A stretch of DNA of 64,000 nt from positions 5,766,001 through 5,830,000 of the forward strand of contig JAUSZU010000001.1 in assembly GCA_030817875.1 (NCBI GenBank), given 5' to 3'. Source of the stretch: Flavobacterium sp. W4I14. Lineage in GTDB: Bacteria > Bacteroidota > Bacteroidia > Sphingobacteriales > Sphingobacteriaceae. Of this stretch, positions 45,159 through 53,716 are shown one piece after another (the stretch's first letter is position 1; each line of letters begins with the position of its first letter). The notes beneath the pieces were generated by a model. It saw only the letters and a list, made by a program, of their open reading frames with translations. It was not told where the DNA came from and did no database searches. The translations under genes and the position numbers were made by a program.

Positions 45159-45189
45159 AAGTCTTTCAGTTTTACTGAAGGACTTTTTT
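45159..45189 (+). terminator. Terminator after second tRNA-Val
   Basis: AAGTCTTTCAGT (45159-45170) and ACTGAAGGACTT (45174-45185) pair, with a T-tract following. The same unit is repeated at 45283-45313 after the decayed third copy. Confidence 0.8.
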
Positions 45190-45205
45190 GTTTGATATTT
45201 ATTGA

Positions 45206-45279
45206 AGCTGGCTCAGCTGGTTCAGAGCACCTCGTTTACACCGAGGGGTCGTCCCGATTGGGATCGGGATCATTTCCCA
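45206..45279 (+). pseudogene. Decayed third tRNA-Val copy
   Basis: The D arm and anticodon arm (GCTCAGCTGGTTCAGAGCAC through TTTACACCGAGG) and the 3' acceptor strand ATTTCCCA match the two intact genes. The 5' acceptor strand is replaced by unrelated sequence, and the T arm is replaced by a perfect palindrome, TCCCGAT-TGGG-ATCGGGA (45252-45269). It cannot form a functional tRNA. Confidence 0.88.
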
Positions 45280-45282
45280 CTC

Positions 45283-45313
45283 AAGTCTTTCAGTAAAACT
45301 GAAGGACTTTTTT
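45283..45313 (+). terminator. Terminator copy after tRNA remnant
   Basis: AAGTCTTTCAGT (45283-45294) and ACTGAAGGACTT (45298-45309) with a T-tract form a near-copy of the hairpin at 45159-45189. The tRNA and its terminator were therefore duplicated together. Confidence 0.8.
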
Positions 45314-45330
45314 GTTTGCGAAAATTATAT

Positions 45331-45415
45331 TCATCATTTCGAGCGGAGTGCAACGCAGTCGAGAAATCTTTCTAGATAGATCTCTCCATTCCGCTGCGCT
45401 TCAGTCGAGATGACG
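45331..45415. repeat. Dispersed palindromic repeat, family C, copy 3
   Basis: TCATCATTTCGAGCGGAGTG...GTCGAGAAATCTTTC and GATCTCTCCATTCCGC...AGTCGAGATGACG form an inverted element like those at 28463 and 29339. Confidence 0.82.
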
Positions 45416-45485
45416 ATTTTTCTATTAAATCCTGTCATTCTGATCAGATAGCTACCCAATCAGAAGACAAAATGGATTAAATACA

Positions 45486-45905
45486 TTATTTAGGCTCCCA
45501 CAACTCAATCTTGTTACCCTCTCCATCCATAATATGGATAAATTTCCCATAATCGTAAGTTGCAATCTCATCGATTATGGTTACGCCGTTTTCTTTAAGT
45601 TTCTCAATAAGGCCCTCAATATTCTGTACACGGTAATTAATCATGAAATCTTTTTTGGACGGCGAAAAATATTCATCCCCTTTTTTGAACGGACTCCATT
45701 GAAGTGATTCGATCTCATCAGGATTGTTGAGGTTTCTGGATTCAAAACTCGAGGTACCCCAGGCGCTCATTTCAAATCCTAAATTTTTAGCATACCAATC
45801 TTTCGTTTCCTGCGGATTACCTGAAAAAAAGAAAATGCCGCCAATTCCGGTCACTTTTGGTGTGGTATCTAAAGGTGAAGTTAAGTTATCTTTTTGTTCT
45901 TCCAT
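45486..45905 (-). CDS. VOC family (glyoxalase/bleomycin-resistance-like) protein
   Basis: A 139-residue protein with the vicinal-oxygen-chelate fold: GIGGIFFFSGNPQETKDWYA at the N-terminal half and FIHIMDGEGNKIELWEP at the end, where the Glu of KIELWEP is a usual metal ligand. It occurs as a single-gene unit. The specific reaction cannot be told; many such proteins act as glyoxalase-like or antibiotic-binding proteins. Confidence 0.87.
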   Translation of the reverse strand: MEEQKDNLTSPLDTTPKVTGIGGIFFFSGNPQETKDWYAKNLGFEMSAWGTSSFESRNLNNPDEIESLQWSPFKKGDEYFSPSKKDFMINYRVQNIEGLIEKLKENGVTIIDEIATYDYGKFIHIMDGEGNKIELWEPK

Positions 45906-46114
45906 ATTATTTTTCTAGTTGGCTGAGTGTAAGTGTTGTTACAATCAATGTCGTTTTTATTAATTTCTTACTGGTTTAATATAGCAGAAAATCACTTCTT
46001 CTAAAATATGTTTTTTCTCCACAGAAATGAGTTTAGATAGAATGTAATTTATGTTTTATTTATTTACCTTATTCGATTATATATCCGAAATTGCCTGTCG
46101 ATAAACAATAGCAA

Positions 46115-47026
46115 ATGTTTGGTAAAATTATCAGGTTCATTTTCTTTGGAAACTACTTCGTGGGCATTCTGGCTGTTGCCCTAACGCTCGAGGCTACGTT
46201 GCAATTAAAACTGCCGCTTAATTCATTAAATTACTACCTGTTGCTGTTTCTGGCGCCAACCATCTATTATACCTACGCTTACAATAAGGTTTCTACCAAA
46301 CCATCAACAACTAATCCACGCAATCAATGGTATTTCGAGCATAAAACATTCATAAACTGGAGTCAGGCTGTGCTTTTTGTTATCTGTATGCTGTTGGCTA
46401 TCAGCCTGCTCTGCAGAAACTTTCAGCATATTATGGGCTTGCCGATCAGTTATTGGATCGCAATATTAATCATCATCACTGCAGGAGGATTATACTACGG
46501 TTTACTGCCCAGGTCTTTTCTCAAATTTAATCTGCGCAATACAGGCTGGTTAAAGGCTTTTGTAATCGGTTTTGTGTGGGCCTGCTGTGCCAATGTGCTG
46601 CCGTTGATTATGCTTAAAATTGAAACTGGGGTAGGCTACCACGATTCTGTATTGTGGGCCTGGCTATTTATTAAAAATTGGATGTTCTGTACCGTAAACG
46701 CAATCATTTTCGATATTAAAGATTACCCGACCGATGCCAATAAACATTTAAGAACATTTGTAGTACGTTATGGCCTGCGCAGAACAATTTTCAGTATCCT
46801 GATTCCATTGCTGATTATCGGTTTAATTTCTTTAGGCATATTTGCCAATTACAAAGGTTTTGGATTGCCACAGGTGTTATTTAATGTGCTGCCTTTTATC
46901 CTGACCATTTACGTGGCCTATTCTATGCACCGAAGAAAAAACATTCTCTATTATTTAATGGTAATTGATGGACTTATTTTGTTTAAGGCGATATGCGGGA
47001 TAATCGGAATGCAGTTTGTGCGATAG
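46115..47026 (+). CDS. UbiA-like prenyltransferase-family membrane protein
   Basis: A 303-residue protein with about eight or nine helices. The second Asp-rich motif of UbiA enzymes is present (DIKDYPTDANKHLRT, about 206-220). The first NDxxDxxxD motif is not clear; the matching loop reads AYNKVSTKPSTTNPRNQW. The family transfers isoprenoid chains to aromatic acceptors. With a divergent first motif, the substrate and even activity are uncertain. A methyltransferase gene and a flavin reductase gene follow on the same strand, so a small lipid or quinone-like pathway is possible. Confidence 0.72.
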   Translation: MFGKIIRFIFFGNYFVGILAVALTLEATLQLKLPLNSLNYYLLLFLAPTIYYTYAYNKVSTKPSTTNPRNQWYFEHKTFINWSQAVLFVICMLLAISLLCRNFQHIMGLPISYWIAILIIITAGGLYYGLLPRSFLKFNLRNTGWLKAFVIGFVWACCANVLPLIMLKIETGVGYHDSVLWAWLFIKNWMFCTVNAIIFDIKDYPTDANKHLRTFVVRYGLRRTIFSILIPLLIIGLISLGIFANYKGFGLPQVLFNVLPFILTIYVAYSMHRRKNILYYLMVIDGLILFKAICGIIGMQFVR

Positions 47027-47105
47027 GGTTTAATTGTTTAAATCGGTTAACTGGTTAATCGGTGGTATGTCAATTAACCAATTTCAACAATTAAACAGTT
47101 AACCA

Positions 47106-47735
47106 ATGAATAACAACTACGATAAAATTGCCGGTCATTACGATACTTTAAGTCGTTTGGTGTTTTTTAAATCGCAGGTTAATGCGCAGGTCAATCAACT
47201 TCCACATATCCAGGATAATAGCCATGTATTAATTGTTGGCGGTGGAACCGGGTGGATCCTGGAAGAGCTCTCGAAGATTTATACCGGATTAAAGATTGTT
47301 TATGTAGAAATATCTGCTAAAATGATCGCGCTTTCTCAAAAACGCAACTATAAAAATAATCACGTTGAATTTGTAAATATTGGTATTGAGGATTTTAAAA
47401 CTGATGTAGTATTTGATGTAATTTTAACGCCTTTTCTGTTTGATAACTTTGCCGAACAACGTGCTGCAAAGGTTTTTGGACAGTTAACTGAACATTTAAA
47501 GAAGGATGGATTATGGTTCCTGGTCGATTTTTCGTTAAATAAAATCAATGGAAACTGGTGGAAATGGCTGTTGCTCAGGTCAATGTATGGCTTTTTTAAA
47601 TTATTGGGTATAGTAGAAGCGCATCAGCTTATCGATATGAATCCTTACTTTTTCAAAGCCAATTACCTGATTGTTGAGGAACGGCTATATTATGGGAGCT
47701 TTATTAAGGCAACGATCTTCCGAAAAATAAAATGA
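47106..47735 (+). CDS. Class I SAM-dependent methyltransferase
   Basis: A 209-residue enzyme with the SAM-binding motif HVLIVGGGTGWILEEL (about 41-56), acidic motif II in IVYVEISAKMIALSQ, and motif IV-like VVFDVILTPFLFDNF. It resembles the UbiE/Methyltransf_11 fold. The acceptor is unknown. It follows the UbiA-like gene by 79 bases and precedes the flavoprotein gene, which suggests a shared pathway but does not prove it. Confidence 0.85.
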   Translation: MNNNYDKIAGHYDTLSRLVFFKSQVNAQVNQLPHIQDNSHVLIVGGGTGWILEELSKIYTGLKIVYVEISAKMIALSQKRNYKNNHVEFVNIGIEDFKTDVVFDVILTPFLFDNFAEQRAAKVFGQLTEHLKKDGLWFLVDFSLNKINGNWWKWLLLRSMYGFFKLLGIVEAHQLIDMNPYFFKANYLIVEERLYYGSFIKATIFRKIK

Positions 47736-47803
47736 CATTTATTTAATGCAATTATGTTGCGTTTGTAAAGTCCTTTCTGATCTTTGTATTAAAAGATTTA
47801 GAT

Positions 47804-48700
47804 ATGGATTTTGATGTAATTATAATAGGAGGGAGTTATGCTGGTTTATCTGCCGCATTAACTTTGGGTAGGGCGACCAGAAACGTTTTGGTAATTGATG
47901 CTGGCTCGCCATGCAACAGACAAACCCCACATTCGCATAATTTTTTAACGCACGATGGGGATAAGCCTGCAGCTATTGCTAAAGCTGCTAAAGCAGAAGT
48001 GCTGAAATATCCGACAGTTAGATTTTTAGAGGGGAAAACCATTTCAGCCATACAAATAGATGGAGGTTTTAGCATTGGCGTAGAAAACGGCGAAAATTTT
48101 ACTGCAAGGAAAATATTGTTGGCCACAGGATTAAAAGATGTACTGCCTGATATTAAAGGTTTGACTGAATGCTGGGCTATTTCTGCCATACATTGTCCTT
48201 ATTGCCATGGTTACGAGGTGAAGAATGAGAAAATAGGCCTGCTAATGAATGGCGAGCATGCATTTGAAATGGCCAAAACCCTGAACCATTGGAATAAAGA
48301 TTTAACGGTTTTAACCAATGGTAAATCGCAGCTAAGCGCCGAACAGACTGAAAAACTGAAATCCAAATCAATCACCATTATAGAAGATGGAGTTGTTGAA
48401 CTGCTGCACAATAATGGATATCTCGAAGATGTTGTTTTTAAAAATGGTGAAAAAATAGCCTTAAAGGCGATATACCTCAAATCGGATGTTGAACAACATT
48501 GCAACTTCAACGAACAGCTCGGGTTTGAATTAACAGATTTAAAAACAATAAAAGTAGATGAGCAGCAGCAAAGCACTGCTAAAGGCGTTTATGCCGCAGG
48601 AGATTGTGCAACCTTGTTCAGGTCGCTATCTATCATTACAGCTGCAGGAACAATGGCTGCAGTGGTGATGAACAAGGAAATGATTTCTGAAGATTTTTGA
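47804..48700 (+). CDS. Thioredoxin-reductase-like NAD(P)/FAD oxidoreductase
   Basis: A 298-residue flavoprotein. An FAD-binding Rossmann motif DVIIIGGSYAGLSAALTLGR lies at the N-terminus, the redox-active CxxC is in SAIHCPYCHGYE (about 128-137), and the C-terminal FAD motif is GVYAAGDCATLF. The NADPH-domain GxGxxA signature is weak (IGLLMNGEHAFEMA). It is shorter than true TrxB and resembles the gliotoxin-reductase-like or TrxR-like group. No thioredoxin gene is adjacent. The electron acceptor is unknown. Confidence 0.87.
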   Translation: MDFDVIIIGGSYAGLSAALTLGRATRNVLVIDAGSPCNRQTPHSHNFLTHDGDKPAAIAKAAKAEVLKYPTVRFLEGKTISAIQIDGGFSIGVENGENFTARKILLATGLKDVLPDIKGLTECWAISAIHCPYCHGYEVKNEKIGLLMNGEHAFEMAKTLNHWNKDLTVLTNGKSQLSAEQTEKLKSKSITIIEDGVVELLHNNGYLEDVVFKNGEKIALKAIYLKSDVEQHCNFNEQLGFELTDLKTIKVDEQQQSTAKGVYAAGDCATLFRSLSIITAAGTMAAVVMNKEMISEDF

Positions 48701-48715
48701 TTAACCATCGGAAAT

Positions 48716-48880
48716 TTAAAATAAGATTGCGCCAACAATTGTTGCAATAAATATCGCTGCAATTACGATTCTATCGGCAGCAATCCATTGCGCTCTTGTA
48801 AGTGGTGTAACACTTTTTTTTGCGATCTCTGCTTTGTGCCTGGAAAGCCTGAAAACGGATGTGTCTAATTTAATAAGCAT
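48716..48880 (-). CDS. Putative small membrane protein
   Basis: A 54-codon frame starting at 48880 (MLIKLDTSVFRLSRHKAEIA) has a basic N-terminal half and a single C-terminal transmembrane helix (IVIAAIFIATIVGAILF). It lies alone between the flavoprotein and permease genes. No homologous family was recognised and no clear ribosome-binding site was seen, so it may not be a gene; the amphipathic-then-hydrophobic layout is the only support. Confidence 0.4.
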   Translation of the reverse strand: MLIKLDTSVFRLSRHKAEIAKKSVTPLTRAQWIAADRIVIAAIFIATIVGAILF

Positions 48881-49026
48881 AGGAATGAGTTTAATAGGGT
48901 CAATTTTCTTAAGACAAATCCCAAGCCAAAACACAAGAAAAATGTTGAATTGTTAATAACTTATATTTTTTTGTTATTCCACTGATATTTATACGTTTAT
49001 CAGTGCAATTAGTTGGGTAACCGCTG

Positions 49027-49060
49027 GATTAAGCTGTCTAGAAAATGAAACAGCTTAATC
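49027..49060 (-). terminator. Hairpin downstream of amino-acid permease
   Basis: GATTAAGCTGT (49027-49037) and ACAGCTTAATC (49050-49060) are perfectly complementary, 27 bases past the permease stop. No strong T-tract follows on the minus strand, so the terminator call is tentative. Confidence 0.5.
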
Positions 49061-49086
49061 ATTCTATGTGTATAGTAATGAGTTTA

Positions 49087-50529
49087 TTACCTATCGTTCT
49101 GTGCTTTTAATTTGCTATTCTTTTTGCCGTACCAGAAGTAAATGGCTAAACCAATAATTAACCAAACGGCTAACCTAATCCAGGTTTCCCAAGGTAAAAA
49201 TGCCATCATGGCAATACAGGTTAAAATGCCTAAAATAGGGATTAAGGGCACAAAAGGGACTTTAAATGGACGTTTAGCTTCGGGATTTGTTTTTCTTAAG
49301 ATCAAGATGCCAACACAAACCATTAAAAAGGCCAACAGGGTACCAATGCTTGTCATTTCGCCTACTACATTCATGGGGACAAATGCAGCAAAAAGTCCAA
49401 TAAATACACAAAGTATAATGTTCGATTTGTATGGCGTTTTAAATTTAGTATGTACATCAGAAAACATCTTTGGCAATAATCCATCCTTACTAATGGAATA
49501 GAACATTCGCGACTGTGCCATTAAATCGATTAAAATTACAGAAGTATAACCGATTAGAATAGCTAAAATAATAGCCTGACTTAACCAGGCGTAAGGTGTT
49601 TTTTCGATGGCAATGGCTACTGGAGCACCACTGTTGGCAAATTCTTTATAATTGGCCAGACCAGTCATCACATGCCCGAACAAACCAAATAGAACCGTAC
49701 AAACCACTAATGATCCAATGATGCCGATTGGTAAATCTCTCGCTGGATTCTTTGTTTCCTGTGCCGAAGCTGCTACAGCATCGAAACCGATAAATACAAA
49801 AAATACTAAACCTGCGCCACGTAAAACGCCACTCCAGCCAAACTGACCAAATGTTCCGGTATTTTCGGGGATGTATGGATGGTAGTTGGCGGGATCGATA
49901 TATTGCCAGCCCAGCGCAATAAAAACCAATACCACACCAACTTTAAGAAACACAATAATTCCATTTACAATGGCAGAGCCTTTAGTACCACGGATTAATA
50001 TGGCCGTCATTAATACCACCACCAATGCTGCAGGGATATTAATAATGCCATTAACGGTAGCGCCATCGGCAAGTTTAGCGGTTTCGAAAGGGGATAAGGT
50101 TAATTGCGGAGGGAGATAAATATGCAGGCTGGCTAAAAACCTGGTTAAATACTGCGACCAGCTGATGGCTACGGTAGCACAACCCACAGAATATTCCAAT
50201 ACGAGATCCCAGCCTATAATCCAGGCGAAAAGTTCGCCCATGGTAGCGTAAGAATAAGTATAGGCACTGCCTGCAACCGGAATCATGGATGCAAATTCTG
50301 CGTAACACAAAGCTGCAAAACCACAGCCCAATGCCGCAATAACGAAAGATAGAGTAACTGCAGGACCAGAGTGATTGGCTGCGGCCAAACCTGTAATTGA
50401 AAATAAACCTGCACCAAGCGTTAAGCCTACGCCAATTAAAATAAGGTTTATCGGCCCTAAGGTTCTTTTGAGCGTTCCTTCGCCGCTTTCGTTTGCCTCA
50501 GCAACAATGCTGGCAATAGATTTTTTCAT
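49087..50529 (-). CDS. APC family amino-acid permease
   Basis: A 480-residue transporter with about twelve helices. The first helix contains LILIGVGLTLGAGLFSITG, a GA-G helix-break typical of the APC superfamily. It is followed by GPAVTLSFVIAALGCGFAAL and FFVFIGFDAVAASAQETKNP, which matches the cationic amino-acid transporter (YhdG/CAT-like) signature. It moves amino acids across the inner membrane, probably with protons. It is a single-gene unit with a repeat-rich 1-kb spacer upstream. Confidence 0.92.
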   Translation of the reverse strand: MKKSIASIVAEANESGEGTLKRTLGPINLILIGVGLTLGAGLFSITGLAAANHSGPAVTLSFVIAALGCGFAALCYAEFASMIPVAGSAYTYSYATMGELFAWIIGWDLVLEYSVGCATVAISWSQYLTRFLASLHIYLPPQLTLSPFETAKLADGATVNGIINIPAALVVVLMTAILIRGTKGSAIVNGIIVFLKVGVVLVFIALGWQYIDPANYHPYIPENTGTFGQFGWSGVLRGAGLVFFVFIGFDAVAASAQETKNPARDLPIGIIGSLVVCTVLFGLFGHVMTGLANYKEFANSGAPVAIAIEKTPYAWLSQAIILAILIGYTSVILIDLMAQSRMFYSISKDGLLPKMFSDVHTKFKTPYKSNIILCVFIGLFAAFVPMNVVGEMTSIGTLLAFLMVCVGILILRKTNPEAKRPFKVPFVPLIPILGILTCIAMMAFLPWETWIRLAVWLIIGLAIYFWYGKKNSKLKAQNDR

Positions 50530-50840
50530 GAAAATAAGTTAAAACGTTGCAAAATTATTAAAATATATTAAATCTATAGTATTTATATATTTAATTCCTC
50601 GAAGCCTGGACGAGCGTGTGTGCAAGCGAATCTTTGAAATCTAAAACGGTCACTACAAATCTCTTCTTTTAGAAAATCTGCGCCCTGTTTTTCATGGGAG
50701 CTGCAGTCCCGCCATCGCTTGTAGTCCTCTCCCGATGAAAAATCGGGATGCGGGCTACCCGCTCTGTCGGGTTTATTTACAAGGGGCTGTTCTGTCATTA
50801 TCCCAAGATCATTACTAGTAACTCCAGCCTTCTCCACCTT

Positions 50841-50919
50841 AAACCTGATAGAACCAAATAGCTCCCGGTTTTATTGAATTTTATATTTAAGGTGTCTAAT
50901 CGGGACTATAGGTAACAAC
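50841..50919 (+). repeat. Direct repeat D, copy 1
   Basis: It begins AAACCTGATAGAACCAAATA and continues with GCTCCCGGTTTTA and TCGGGACTATAGGT. It matches 51295-51380 with a few substitutions and small indels. The GCTCCCG.TTT and AATCGGGA parts are inverted, so each unit can itself form a hairpin. Confidence 0.85.
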
Positions 50920-51294
50920 AGAACTACAAGAGGTGAAGAACTACTGAACCCAATTTTTTAAAAAAAACACTTATACCAATTAATTTTTTCTTGTCCTGAC
51001 CGGACGGGCTTCTTTCTTTTTGGCATCAAAAAGACCAGCGCAGCTAGCTTGAATGCCGTTGAAAACATAAAAGGCCATGAAAAACCAAAAACTGCCGGCT
51101 GAAAATTTTTCTTTTGAAGGCAATTGTGCGGCCAGAACAGTGCAGCCCGAAAAATTTGTTAGGCCGGATTAGCGTAGAACGGTGATGCAATACTTTGGCC
51201 TTGCTGGATGGAAAAGTATAATTAATTAAGATATTTCCTTAATCTTTATTGGCATTTAATTTTTCTTCCAAAGAATGGCAGACCCTTGTTACAT

Positions 51295-51380
51295 AAACCT
51301 GATAGAACCAAATAGCTCCCGATTTTACTGAATATTTTATATTTAAAGGGTATCTAAATCGGGACTATAGGTGATAGCAG
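51295..51380 (+). repeat. Direct repeat D, copy 2
   Basis: This is a second copy of AAACCTGATAGAACCAAATA...ATCGGGACTATAGGT, 454 bases after the first. It is about seven bases longer because of small insertions. Confidence 0.85.
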
Positions 51381-51543
51381 GACTGTCGAAACCTAAGGAT
51401 TACAGAACCCTGCTTTACTGAAAAAAGCTACAAATACCTGTTTTTTTATTTACTTAAACCTTAAGTATAAATTTTTATTTAAAATTAATTATCTGATAAT
51501 GAGTTATTTATGTGTTTACTTTGGTTTATTTTAGTACTATGTA

Positions 51544-51575
51544 TTGCATGGTAGTGTATAAAACATATATCTTTG
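51544..51575 (+). promoter_or_regulatory. Predicted promoter of padR-pspC operon, leaderless
   Basis: TTG at 51544-51546 and TATCTTTG at 51568-51575 with a 21-bp spacer lie only four bases before the padR ATG at 51580. The imperfect palindrome ATG-TATTG-CAT over the -33 box could be an autoregulatory site. Confidence 0.55.
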
Positions 51576-51579
51576 TATT

Positions 51580-51915
51580 ATGATAGCAGAAAACACGCAA
51601 ACACAAATGCGGAAGGGAATTCTGGAGTACTGTGTTTTATCAATCATCTCACGGGGCGAAATATATGCTTCGGATATCATTGCCGAATTAAGGACGGCGA
51701 AGCTATTGGTGGTTGAGGGTACATTATATCCATTATTAACGAGGCTTAAAAACAATGGTTTATTAAGCTACAACTGGGTAGAATCTACCTCGGGCCCACC
51801 GCGTAAATATTATACCTTAACCGAAGATGGTCGGGGCATTTTATCACAACTAGATCAAACCTGGCAGGAGCTGGCTTATGCTGTAGGTATTTCACAAAAA
51901 GGAGCCAATTCATAA
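51580..51915 (+). CDS. PadR family transcriptional regulator
   Basis: A 111-residue winged-helix repressor: QMRKGILEYCVLSIISRGEI, SDIIAELRTAKLLVVEGTLY, PLLTRLKNNGLLSYNW and SGPPRKYYTLTEDG are hallmark PadR segments. It is the first gene of an operon with a PspC-domain protein 14 bases downstream, an arrangement frequent in Bacteroidota. It probably represses its own operon. Confidence 0.92.
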   Translation: MIAENTQTQMRKGILEYCVLSIISRGEIYASDIIAELRTAKLLVVEGTLYPLLTRLKNNGLLSYNWVESTSGPPRKYYTLTEDGRGILSQLDQTWQELAYAVGISQKGANS

Positions 51916-51929
51916 ATATTAAAAAGGAA

Positions 51930-53670
51930 ATGGAAAAGACCATCATCATAAACATAGGGAACACGATTATTCATATTGAAGAAAGTGCTTACGAACTCTT
52001 AAAGGCCTACCTGAACGAAGTAAAACAATATTTTGCCAACCATGCAGATGACCTTGAAATTGTAACGGATATCGAAAACCGCATTGCCGAACTGTTAACC
52101 GAGCAATTGGAAGAGCAGAAAAAACAAGTGGTAGATTCTGCCAACGTAAATTCGGTGATTGCGCAAATGGGCAAGGTGCAGGATTTTGACACGGTAGAAG
52201 AAGGTGAAGAAGAGCCTGTAATCAATAACAACTATCAATACCAATACACGGAGAAAAAACTGTACCGCGACATGGACGACCGCGTGGTAGCGGGTGTTTG
52301 TGCAGGTATTGCCCATTATGTAAACGCAGATCCTAAATGGATTAGGTTGGCTACATTACTGATCAGTATTGCCGGTGGATTTGGAATACTGGTATATGCC
52401 ATACTTTGGATCATCATGCCAAAAGCCAAATCGCGTATCGAAAGGATGGAAATGAAAGGCGAACCTGCAAATCTTCAGGGTTTCCAAAAGAATTTAGATG
52501 AAGAGCTACAGGCGGTTAAGGAACGTTTGGGAGAAGTAAATAAACATGCCCAGCCAATATTTGCCCGTTTAGGGAATTTTATCGGAGAGTTTTTCGAATG
52601 GCTTGGCCGCTTTATTTCGGGCACCGGAAAGGTTATTTTTAAAGTAATTGCGGGTTTCATCGTTGTGTTTGGCGTACTTTTTTTAATTGCGTTAATTATT
52701 GGTACTGCCGCTTTCCAGGGATTTTGGGATGCCAGTATTTACGAATATTTTCCCTTTTCTATTATTAATGAAGGCAATAGGGGGGCGATTTTATTTGGTG
52801 CATTTATTGTTTGCTTTGTGCCGATTTTAGCCCTTGTGTTATTCTCGATCAGGGTCGCTTTTAACAAACAGGCCATTAACAAAACACTTTCTTTTGCGCT
52901 GTTAATTATCTGGTTGGCCGGTGTAGCTATAACAGGTTATCAGGCCGCTAAAATATCATCGGAATTTAAGCAACATGCAGAGTTAACACAAACAAACTGA
53001 CCTGAAAGCTTATCCTGTATATACCATCAATATCGATAAAAGTAAATATTTCAGTAAAGAAGATAGCGTGGCTTACCACATTGATGCGAATAACCGCCAC
53101 CAGATTGTAGTTGATGATTTTGAAGACGGACCTTTTGTTTCACCGAACCGTATCCGCATTGATATTAACAAAAGTGAAACCGGTGTTACGCGTTTAACGC
53201 AGAAATACGAATCGCAGGGTAAAACCTTTCAAAGTGCCTTGCAAAATGCACAGAACATTAGCTACAATTATGTAGTGAAAGATGCTGAACTGACTTTTAG
53301 TCCGCGGTTTCAATTGAGAAAGGGTACCATTTGGAGAAACCAGGAAGTAAGGTTAAACCTTGAAATTCCGGTGGGTACAAAATTAATTTTAAAGCAGGAT
53401 GCTTACCGTTATGTTAATAATTACTGGACCTGGGAATGTAACGACAGCGAAAATGATCATAACGATTCTAGCATATGGATTATGACGGATGATGGTTTGA
53501 AATGCGTTGCAAAATTAAAAGAAGAGGCGTTAAAAAAGGAAAAGTTAGAGCAAGAGCTACGTGATTTAGACCATTTGCGCAACAATAAACCTACTGATAC
53601 CCTTTATCAGGACTCTGTATCAAACCGGATTAAGGAAGTTAAGGAAGAGTTGGGTATAGCGCCTGAATAA
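51930..53670 (+). pseudogene. PspC-domain envelope protein, about 579 aa, interrupted by one-base frameshift
   Basis: The first frame (51930-53000) has an N-terminal helical domain, the PspC segment LYRDMDDRVVAGVCAGIAHY (about 110-165) and three further hydrophobic helices. It then stops at TGA 52998-53000. The sequence continues in the +1 frame as TDLKAYPVYTINIDKSKYFS, followed by VAYHIDANNRHQIVVDDFED and a beta-rich C-terminal part to 53670. Removing one A near 52990-52996 joins them. Both parts look intact, so assembly error or recent mutation is more likely than two genes. It probably works in envelope stress with the PadR regulator. Confidence 0.83.
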
Positions 53671-53716
53671 TACGATGCAATAAAGAACATCATAAAAGTA
53701 CCTATAAGAAAAAACC

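Larger units (their letters stand above)
50530..51543. other. Repeat-rich, gene-free kilobase
   Basis: No convincing gene was found. An 84-codon open frame near 50583-50837 overlaps palindromes (TCCCGAT-GAAA-AATCGGGA at 50730-50748) and is likely spurious. The stretch holds two copies of an approximately 80-base direct repeat and GC-richer patches unlike the neighbours, consistent with accumulated dispersed elements or decayed sequence. Confidence 0.55.

Noticed and set aside
50583..50837. 84-codon minus-strand open frame near the permease promoter
   Set aside because: It overlaps a palindrome and GC-rich repeat debris, has no ribosome-binding context and no recognisable domain.
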